Assembly (NCBI GenBank): GCA_945872375.1
Contig: CAMBYR010000072.1
Location: forward strand, 1-8,804
Source: an uncultured Blautia sp.
GTDB taxonomy: Bacteria > Bacillota > Clostridia > Lachnospirales > Lachnospiraceae
DNA length: 8,804 nt
Direction of reading: 5' to 3'
The translations under genes and the position numbers were made by a program. The notes beneath the pieces were generated by a model. The model was not told where the DNA came from. It saw only the letters and a list, made by a program, of their open reading frames with translations, and did no database searches. This document shows, piece by piece, positions 1-5,261 of the stretch. Position 1 is the first letter of the stretch. Each line of letters opens with the position of its first letter.

Positions 1-572
1 ATGTTTTTCTCAAATATAATTCCGTCTGTTCCGGATACCTTCAGAAGATCATTCATCAGGAAATTATGATCTATCATCATTTTACGGACAAATATCCGGA
101 GATCCAGGAGACCGTCCATCAGATTTTCGATGCCATCTGGAAAAAAGATGATGGATACGAGCTCACAGTTATTGGACAATTTTACCACTTTTTCGGTCTC
201 ATTTTTAGTAATCATTACTATCTGGGAGGCATTACCAGAGCGCGGCGGGATTATAAAAGAATTCTGCAGTTAAAACAGGTGCTGGAGTTTATTGAGCACA
301 ACTATACTTCCCCCCTCACTCTCCAGCAATTATCTGCTTCCGTATCCATGTCTCCAAAGTATTTCTGCAGATTTTTTTCAGAAATGACCCATCAGACACC
401 CATGGATTATCTGAATCATCAGCGGATAGAAAAAGCATGCTATCAGCTTGCCACCACCGATGATTCCATTACAGAGATTGCCTATCGCAGCGGATTTAAC
501 GATCTCAGCTACTTTATCCGTACGTTTAAAAAATACAAGGGAATCACGCCCGGAAAATATAAACGCGGATAA
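1..572 (+). CDS. AraC-family transcriptional regulator, C-terminal part (5' end outside window)
   Basis: The reading frame is open from base 3 to the TAA at 570-572, giving 189 visible residues; the ATG at 66 is internal, because the frame continues upstream without a stop. The last ~100 residues are a classic AraC/XylS DNA-binding domain with two helix-turn-helix units: the first around residues 112-130 (LTLQQLSASVSMSPKYF), the second around 155-187 (SITEIAYRSGFNDLSYF followed by F.K..GITPGKYK). The part before it is mostly helical and resembles the linker after a cupin-type sensor domain, but the sensor itself lies outside the window, so the ligand cannot be named. Family members usually activate or repress nearby sugar or stress genes. 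It is convergent with lon and ends at a strong terminator, so its target is more likely to the left, outside this window. The family call is secure; the regulon is unknown. Confidence 0.93.
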   Translation, partial: VFLKYNSVCSGYLQKIIHQEIMIYHHFTDKYPEIQETVHQIFDAIWKKDDGYELTVIGQFYHFFGLIFSNHYYLGGITRARRDYKRILQLKQVLEFIEHNYTSPLTLQQLSASVSMSPKYFCRFFSEMTHQTPMDYLNHQRIEKACYQLATTDDSITEIAYRSGFNDLSYFIRTFKKYKGITPGKYKRG

Positions 573-583
573 CTGTTTTCGAA

Positions 584-618
584 AAAAACAAGCGGACTCC
601 TTTCGGCCGCTTGTTTTT
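584..618. terminator. Bidirectional rho-independent terminator between the AraC-family gene and lon
   Basis: A perfect 12-bp stem (584-595 with 607-618, core ACAAGCGG/CCGCTTGT) encloses an 11-nt loop. T-rich tracts occur on both strands: TTTTTCTTTTT after the stem on +, and a run of seven T on - (complement of 582-588). It lies 12 nt after the + strand stop at 572 and 11 nt after the lon stop on the - strand, so it can end both convergent transcripts. Confidence 0.9.
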
Positions 619-628
619 CTTTTTACCT

Positions 629-2899
629 TTATTTGATTCCAGTCTGTTTCAGGACCTCCTGTACCTTATGTACGGGAATGATATTCAGTTTTTCCTTCAC
701 TTCTTCTGCCACTTCTTCCAGATCCTCCACATTTTCCTGAGGGATAAAGACAGTCCTGATTCCGGCACGGACAGCCGCCATCAGCTTCTCCGGAAGTCCG
801 CCTATAGGCATTACCACTCCTCTCAGAGATACCTCTCCTGTCATGGCATATTCCGGTGCCACGGCTTTTCCCGTAACCAGCGATGCAATAGCTGTTGTCA
901 TGGTAATACCTGCAGAAGGACCGTCTTTTGGAATTGCTCCGGCCGGCACATGAATATGAAGATCATTCTTTTCAAAAAGCTCTGCCTTTTTCGGGTACAT
1001 TCCCTTGACAATGCTTATGGCAATCTGAATGGATTCTTTCATCACATCTCCGAGCTGACCGGTGATCACAGTCTGACCCTTTCCTTCTGTGAAAACAGCT
1101 TCAATAAACAGGATGTCGCCTCCTGCCTGTGTCCATGCAAGACCTGTCACAACGCCCGGAATCGCATCCTTCAGAATACGGTCATGCTGAATAGGACGGC
1201 TGTCCAGAAATTCCTTCAGCTTCTTCGGAGTCACAGAAACGGATTTCTTTTCTCCTTTCACCAGCTTCACCGCTGCTGTACGGCACAGAGTATCCAGACA
1301 TTTCTTCAGACCCCGGACACCTGCTTCCATGGTGTAATCGGATATCATGCTGTGAAGAGCCGCGTCAGACACTTTCAGATTCGATGCTTTCATTCCCATG
1401 GTTTCCATCGCTTTGGGAAGAAGGTGACGTCTGGCGATCTGTACCTTTTCCGATTCCGTATAGCCCGGAAACTGGATCACTTCCATACGATTCAGAAGCG
1501 GCTCCGGAATCGTATCCACCGAATTTGCCGTACAGATAAACAGCACATCTGACAGATCATAGGGTACATTCATATAGTGATCGGTGAACGCCGAATTCTG
1601 CTCCGGATCCAGCACCTCCAGAAGGGCACTTGCCGGGTCACCGCTGTAGTCATGAGACAGCTTGTCGATCTCATCCAGCACCATCACCGGATTGGAAGCA
1701 CCGCTTCTGCGGATTCCTTCCATAATGCGCCCCGGCATGGCTCCCACATAGGTTCTTCTGTGTCCGCGTATTTCCGCTTCATCACGTACGCCGCCCAGAC
1801 TTACACGGGCATATTTCCGGTGAAGAGCTTTGGCGATACTTTGACCAATACTTGTTTTTCCTGTACCCGGTGCACCTACAAACAGAAGGATCGATCCGGA
1901 CTGCTTTTTATTCAGTGCCATGACAGCAATCTGCTGAATCACACGCTGTTTTACTTTTTTCAGTCCAAAATGATCTTCTTCCAGAATGTTCTCTGCTTCC
2001 GAAAGATCAATTTCCGAAAAATCCGCTTTCTCCCAGCATAATCCCGTTACAAAATCCAGATAATCGTACAGCATTCCATATTCATGACCATTCTGCCCTT
2101 CCTGCTTCATGCGGTTCAGAATTTTCTCCGCTTCTGCGCGGGCTTCCTCATTCATGGCCGAATCGTGGATCTTCTGCTCGAATTTACGGATATCCGATAC
2201 GTTTTCCGGGTGCATATCATCCAGACGTTTCTGAAGAATCTCAATCTGTTTTTTAATGGCCTCCTCCCGGTAGATCTGCTCATGAGATTCCGCCTGTTCT
2301 TTCTGCGCCTCGCTGCCGATTCGCTGAACCTCAATGTATTCGTACAGGGCCTTTTCCATCAATTTCATTCGATGAACAATACTGTCTTCTGAAATAATCT
2401 CATATTTTTCCTCATTGGAAATATTCAGATGATAAGATAATGTAGCAGTCATTTCCCCAAGGCTTTTCCACTGCATAATATAATTTTTTACAAGGATTCC
2501 CCACTGATATCCCTGAAGGAACTGAAGAACCGCATCCCTGACTTCTTCAAAGCATGCCTGCTGCTCCTCGTCCGTCATATCCTCCACATCCGGACGATCT
2601 GTGGCGGTTACGGTAATGTCATCCGGCGTAATTTCTATGGTATCTATGCTGATTCGTCCAGTGGTACGGATCCCGATATTCCCGTCCTTATCCAGTCTCT
2701 CGATCACACCGGTAGCGCCAATGGGATAAAAGTCACTTTCTGTCATTTCCTCTCTGTTTTTATCGTCCTTCAGCATGATAAAAACAACTTCATCTCCCAC
2801 CTGAGCTTCTCTTTTTACAATCTCCCTGAAGTACTCTTTCTGAAAATAGAAAGTCACGCCGGGCAAAATAACCAGGTTATAAAAAGGTACAACAACCAT
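629..2899 (-). CDS. lon: ATP-dependent protease Lon (LonA, peptidase family S16)
   Basis: LonA forms a hexameric cytoplasmic AAA+ protease that unfolds and degrades misfolded and regulatory proteins. With the start chosen here it has 756 residues, close to the usual ~775-810. In order: an N-terminal substrate-binding domain opening with the typical VVPFYNLVILPG; a charged coiled-coil region at about 190-270; an AAA+ module with Walker A GAPGTGKT (342-349) and Walker B VMVLDEID (405-412); and a proteolytic domain with catalytic Ser662 in KDGPSAG and Lys705 in GGLPEKLMA, so the Ser-Lys dyad is intact. Start choice: ATG 2899 has AGGAGG at 2907-2912 with 7-nt spacing. ATG 2938 (13 residues longer) lies inside the CIRCE operator and has no Shine-Dalgarno; ATG 2905 is one base from the AGGAGG, which is too close. 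The gene has its own promoter and terminator, so it is probably monocistronic and heat-regulated through HrcA (inferred from the operator). Confidence 0.96.
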   Translation of the reverse strand: MVVVPFYNLVILPGVTFYFQKEYFREIVKREAQVGDEVVFIMLKDDKNREEMTESDFYPIGATGVIERLDKDGNIGIRTTGRISIDTIEITPDDITVTATDRPDVEDMTDEEQQACFEEVRDAVLQFLQGYQWGILVKNYIMQWKSLGEMTATLSYHLNISNEEKYEIISEDSIVHRMKLMEKALYEYIEVQRIGSEAQKEQAESHEQIYREEAIKKQIEILQKRLDDMHPENVSDIRKFEQKIHDSAMNEEARAEAEKILNRMKQEGQNGHEYGMLYDYLDFVTGLCWEKADFSEIDLSEAENILEEDHFGLKKVKQRVIQQIAVMALNKKQSGSILLFVGAPGTGKTSIGQSIAKALHRKYARVSLGGVRDEAEIRGHRRTYVGAMPGRIMEGIRRSGASNPVMVLDEIDKLSHDYSGDPASALLEVLDPEQNSAFTDHYMNVPYDLSDVLFICTANSVDTIPEPLLNRMEVIQFPGYTESEKVQIARRHLLPKAMETMGMKASNLKVSDAALHSMISDYTMEAGVRGLKKCLDTLCRTAAVKLVKGEKKSVSVTPKKLKEFLDSRPIQHDRILKDAIPGVVTGLAWTQAGGDILFIEAVFTEGKGQTVITGQLGDVMKESIQIAISIVKGMYPKKAELFEKNDLHIHVPAGAIPKDGPSAGITMTTAIASLVTGKAVAPEYAMTGEVSLRGVVMPIGGLPEKLMAAVRAGIRTVFIPQENVEDLEEVAEEVKEKLNIIPVHKVQEVLKQTGIK

Positions 2900-2906
2900 A
2901 TACATT

Positions 2907-2912
2907 CCTCCT
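2907..2912 (-). promoter_or_regulatory. Ribosome binding site that decides the lon start
   Basis: A perfect AGGAGG on the - strand, within AGAAGGAGGAATG. Spacing is 7 nt to ATG 2899 (good) and 1 nt to ATG 2905 (too short). This supports the 756-residue product. Confidence 0.85.
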
Positions 2913-2927
2913 TCTTTCCATCTTTTG

Positions 2928-2954
2928 TCAGCACTCATTTTAATCGAGTGCTAA
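2928..2954 (-). promoter_or_regulatory. CIRCE element (HrcA repressor operator) upstream of lon
   Basis: On the - strand the sequence reads TTAGCACTC, nine bases, then GAGTGCTGA. The consensus is TTAGCACTC-N9-GAGTGCTAA, so 17 of 18 arm positions match and the spacer length is exactly right. The element ends 28 nt before the preferred lon ATG (2899) and lies downstream of the predicted promoter, the usual place for CIRCE in Firmicutes. Known biology: HrcA binds CIRCE and, with GroEL, represses heat-shock operons until misfolded protein accumulates. That lon is under HrcA here is inferred from this site; hrcA itself is not in the window. Confidence 0.9.
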
Positions 2955-2966
2955 TCTATCGATAAA

Positions 2967-2994
2967 AAAATTTGCTTCCTGAGAAGCAGATTTT
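2967..2994 (-). promoter_or_regulatory. Terminator-like hairpin in the lon 5' leader
   Basis: On the - strand a 12-bp stem with one mismatch (core GCTTC, loop TCAG, GAAGC) is followed by a run of T (complement of 2964-2970). It sits between the predicted lon promoter and the CIRCE element, so it would be transcribed in the leader. It looks like a weak intrinsic terminator or attenuator. The A/T-rich lower stem makes its strength uncertain; it could also simply protect the mRNA 5' end. Confidence 0.45.
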
Positions 2995-3014
2995 GTTTTT
3001 CCTTGTTTTCTACG

Positions 3015-3042
3015 ATTATAATACTTTTTCCCGGATTGTCAA
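3015..3042 (-). promoter_or_regulatory. Sigma-A-type promoter for lon
   Basis: On the - strand: TTGACA (-35, complement of 3037-3042), 16-nt spacer, TATAAT (-10, complement of 3015-3020). Both hexamers match consensus perfectly. Transcription would start near 3008, giving a leader of about 110 nt to the ATG at 2899 that contains the hairpin and the CIRCE element. Confidence 0.85.
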
Positions 3043-3063
3043 TGACTTTTTTCTTCCTTCCAA

Positions 3064-3092
3064 TTGTTTTTGCCCCCATTTCCTGTTATCAT
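3064..3092 (+). promoter_or_regulatory. Predicted promoter for the alpha/beta-hydrolase-like gene
   Basis: TTGTTT (3064-3069), 17-nt spacer, TATCAT (3087-3092) with an extended -10 TG at 3084-3085. It is divergent from the lon promoter, with the two -35 boxes about 21 bp apart. It would produce a leader of roughly 100 nt. The -35 is a 4/6 match, so confidence is moderate. Confidence 0.55.
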
Positions 3093-3102
3093 TAGAAAAG
3101 GA

Positions 3103-3164
3103 GTAACTATTCAGGAGGGTTATTCCGCTTTGCTCGTAACTGTGAAGGTACTGAACAGTTACGA
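3103..3164 (+). repeat. 60-bp palindromic element (nested inverted repeats) in the leader of the hydrolase-like gene
   Basis: The outer arms GTAACTATTCAG (3103-3114) and CTGAACAGTTAC (3151-3162) are inverted repeats with one mismatch. A second perfect 10-bp inverted repeat, TCGTAACTGT (3134-3143) with ACAGTTACGA (3155-3164), shares the same right arm with an 11-nt loop. The two pairings are therefore mutually exclusive in RNA. The structure could be a dispersed MITE- or REP-like element, or a folded mRNA leader. It is not a rho-independent terminator: no T-run follows. Only one copy is in this window, so its repeat status is inferred from form alone. Confidence 0.5.
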
Positions 3165-3197
3165 AAAGGAATTATTTTACAGGAGATGATTTATTAT

Positions 3198-3767
3198 ATG
3201 AAAAAACTTGCCGTGATTTTTCCGGGTGTGGGCTACACCTGTTCCAAACCCCTCTTATATTACACCGCTGCCGCTGCTGCAGATCATGATTATGAAGTTC
3301 TGCGGCTGGATTACGGACAGGATATTCACAGCTTCCGCGGACGGTCATCCCTGGAGCTGGAGCCGGTCACCAGCCTTGCACTGAAGCGGACCCTCCGACA
3401 GATGGAAAAAACAGACTTTTCCCAGTACGAAAAGATCATCTTTATTTCCAAAAGTATCGGAACGATCGTGGCCTGTGAAACAGAAAAGCATTTTTCCCTT
3501 TCCGGCAAAGTACAGCAGTTTCTGCTGACACCTGTTCCGGCATCTGTTCCATATCTGAAGAATGTAAACGGGGTATTCTTTTCCGGAACTGCAGACCCCT
3601 ATATTCCTGAAAAAACGGTACGTGCTGCCGCCAGGCTCTATCCCTCCAAAACAGGCGGCATCTTTGAGGGCTGCAACCACTCCCTGGAAAAGAAGGGAGA
3701 CATCCCCGGAAACCTGGAAAATATCCGAAAAGTGGTGGAATGCCTGGAATGGATGATGAAAATGTAA
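3198..3767 (+). CDS. Small alpha/beta-hydrolase-fold protein of unknown substrate
   Basis: 189 residues, with no signal peptide and no membrane segment, so probably cytoplasmic. Features of the alpha/beta-hydrolase fold are visible: a first strand KLAVIFPGVGYT (3-14) with an oxyanion-type loop, a nucleophile elbow SKSIGT with Ser86, Asp133 in SGTADPY and His161 in GCNHSLE, in the canonical Ser-Asp-His order. The elbow reads S-x-S-x-G rather than G-x-S-x-G. The lid region is minimal, so it is a compact member, perhaps an esterase, thioesterase or acyl hydrolase; the substrate cannot be read from sequence. Start: ATG 3198 follows AGGAG (3181-3185) by 12 nt, somewhat long; ATG 3186 directly abuts the AGGAG and is less likely (4 residues longer). 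It stands alone between its own promoter and a terminator and has no obvious link to lon or the pdu genes. Confidence 0.8.
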   Translation: MKKLAVIFPGVGYTCSKPLLYYTAAAAADHDYEVLRLDYGQDIHSFRGRSSLELEPVTSLALKRTLRQMEKTDFSQYEKIIFISKSIGTIVACETEKHFSLSGKVQQFLLTPVPASVPYLKNVNGVFFSGTADPYIPEKTVRAAARLYPSKTGGIFEGCNHSLEKKGDIPGNLENIRKVVECLEWMMKM

Positions 3768-3782
3768 AAAGGATGAACAGCT

Positions 3783-3814
3783 AAAAAGAATCCCGCCGAA
3801 ACGGGATTCTTTTT
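3783..3814. terminator. Bidirectional rho-independent terminator between the hydrolase-like gene and the pdu operon
   Basis: A perfect 13-bp stem (3783-3795 with 3802-3814, core GAATCCCG/CGGGATTC) has a 6-nt loop CCGAAA. A/T tracts flank both sides, so it works in either direction. On + it follows the stop at 3767 by 15 nt. On - it begins at the TAA of pduO (3814-3816), so it closes the pdu operon right at the stop codon. Confidence 0.92.
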
Positions 3815-4881
3815 TATAAAACTTCATGAAGCACGGATAATCCATATTCTGCCAGTGCATGATCCTCTTCGCCGGTTCCGCCGCTGACACCAAGACCTCC
3901 GATAATCGTATCTCCCACCTTGATGGGAACTCCGCCGCCAAAGATTACGATCTTTCCACCGTCCATCTTGTCAACACCATAGAAGGTGCCTCCCGGCTGG
4001 GCAAGCTTGCTGAGTTCCATGGTAGACATCTTTACAGCAACAGAAGTATATGCCTTCTTCAGTGCCACATCAAAACTTACCAGAAAAGCTCCATCCATCA
4101 CATGTACGGCAATGGGATTCCCATCCGGTCCGCAAATGGCAATAACTGCCTTTTTCCCCTGACGATTGGCCTCCTGCTCTATTTTTTCAATCAGCCGCTT
4201 TGCACTGTCCAGAGTGATCTTACCCCGAATCCCCATGCGTTTCAGCACTTCCTGAATCACAGCCTCACTTGCTGTGCCGTTCTGATTTTCTGTCATCGCT
4301 GATGTCCTCTGCTCCCTGCTTTCCGTCTTTGCATCTGCGGAATCACTGCCTGCCGCATTTTCACCGGTAATCTCTCCTGCTTCTGCCGCATCTGTATATC
4401 TCGCAAGAACATACAGATAATCTGCCAGACGGTTCATGTACTTCTTTGTTCCGGTATCCGCTCCAAACTTTACGCTGACAGATGCCAGGGCCCGCTCTGC
4501 TCTTCTTGCAACGGTACGAGCCACATCCATCTCCGCGGAAAGCCGGCATCCTCCCGGAAGAATAAATTTTTTCGGACGCTGAAACAGCCCTTCCATACGA
4601 TCGATCTCTTCTTCCAGAAGTTCCGTTTTGTCCTCACTGATTTTATAATCTCTGTTATAAGGGTCTGCCACTCCTGCCATTACCGTAATCAGAGTTCCCT
4701 GGATTTTTTCCAGAATCCGTATGGTATCCTGATCTTTCAGCATGGTCTTTACCAGGCCCAGGTGGCTCGTCAGCTCATCTATGGTTCCCACCAGCTGGAT
4801 TCTGTCATCCGACTTGGAAACATTTTTGGTACGGATCAGATCGGTTGTTCCTCTGTCTCCGTTTTTTGTATAAATGTTCAT
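3814..4881 (-). CDS. pduO: PduO-type ATP:cob(I)alamin adenosyltransferase with C-terminal GlcG/HbpS-like domain
   Basis: 355 residues in two domains. Residues 1-165 are a PduO-type adenosyltransferase, which transfers the 5'-deoxyadenosyl group of ATP to cob(I)alamin to make adenosylcobalamin, the cofactor of the dehydratase encoded upstream. Family motifs: YTKNGDRGTTDL (4-15, ATP binding), GTIDEL (32-37), FILPGG (106-111), ARTVARRAERAL (121-132) and YMNRLADYLYVLAR (148-161). A polar, probably disordered linker spans 166-205. An amphipathic helix AVIQEVLKRMG (207-217) follows, then a GlcG/HbpS (DUF336-like) domain at about 222-353, with GGGVPIKVGDTIIGGLGVSGG near its end. In Salmonella PduO this domain is reported to bind heme; its role is unclear. 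The start ATG follows GGGGGA by 8 nt. It is 18 nt downstream of pduH and is the last gene of the operon. Confidence 0.94.
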   Translation of the reverse strand: MNIYTKNGDRGTTDLIRTKNVSKSDDRIQLVGTIDELTSHLGLVKTMLKDQDTIRILEKIQGTLITVMAGVADPYNRDYKISEDKTELLEEEIDRMEGLFQRPKKFILPGGCRLSAEMDVARTVARRAERALASVSVKFGADTGTKKYMNRLADYLYVLARYTDAAEAGEITGENAAGSDSADAKTESREQRTSAMTENQNGTASEAVIQEVLKRMGIRGKITLDSAKRLIEKIEQEANRQGKKAVIAICGPDGNPIAVHVMDGAFLVSFDVALKKAYTSVAVKMSTMELSKLAQPGGTFYGVDKMDGGKIVIFGGGVPIKVGDTIIGGLGVSGGTGEEDHALAEYGLSVLHEVL

Positions 4882-4899
4882 AACGGCATCCCCCGTAAA

Positions 4900-5241
4900 T
4901 TATTCCTCGTAAATTGGTTTAAATGGCATTTTTTTTATTGCTCTTGCACTGTTTGCCCCTAAATTCCGGCATTGCCGAAAAGAAGGCGCGTTCAGTTCAA
5001 ATACATTTTTTCCTTTTGGAAGGCGCTGCATCTGCATGGCAAGCCGTACGCCCCGGATTCCGATCCCGGAACCCAGCATGGACTCATTGGCAGCATCGAA
5101 AGCAAGCGTATCCAGATCGCCCTCGTGGGACTGCACCTGGAAAAGTACCCCCTCCTCTTCGATTCCTGCACAGACCTCCCGAAGCAGGTCTTCATCCGCA
5201 TCCCTGCAGTAAATAATGATCGATGGTCTGTTTACTACCAT
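4900..5241 (-). CDS. pduH: Diol/glycerol dehydratase reactivase, small subunit
   Basis: 113 residues, close to the ~116 of Salmonella PduH. With PduG it forms the chaperone-like reactivase that releases inactivated cobalamin from the dehydratase. Known mechanism: the small subunit is structurally like the dehydratase medium subunit and displaces it during cofactor exchange. The sequence shows this relation directly: GIEEEG (26-31) and SGIGI (58-62) recur in PduD at 97-102 and 129-133 with the same spacing. It starts 20 nt after the pduG stop, with AAAGGG 8 nt before the ATG. It ends 18 nt before pduO. Confidence 0.93.
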   Translation of the reverse strand: MVVNRPSIIIYCRDADEDLLREVCAGIEEEGVLFQVQSHEGDLDTLAFDAANESMLGSGIGIRGVRLAMQMQRLPKGKNVFELNAPSFRQCRNLGANSARAIKKMPFKPIYEE

Positions 5242-5261
5242 GTTCTCAGCCCTTTCCCTGT

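Noticed and set aside
611..1552. A 313-codon open frame on the + strand opposite lon
   Set aside because: It is antisense to the conserved protease domain of lon, its translation is rich in His, Cys, Arg and Phe with no recognisable domain, and it lacks a convincing ribosome binding site. It is a shadow of lon codon usage.
3134..3164. The perfect 10-bp hairpin as a rho-independent terminator
   Set aside because: No T-run follows the stem; the next bases are purine-rich and lead to the ribosome binding site of the hydrolase-like gene.
2900..3197. A possible small gene or RNA gene in the lon/hydrolase intergenic region
   Set aside because: No open frame with a ribosome binding site and no tRNA-like fold was seen. 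The region is explained by two divergent promoters, the lon leader with CIRCE, and the palindromic element.
3345..3941. A 198-codon open frame on the - strand opposite the hydrolase-like gene and the 3' end of pduO
   Set aside because: It crosses a strong bidirectional terminator and overlaps two better-supported genes; no family motif is visible.
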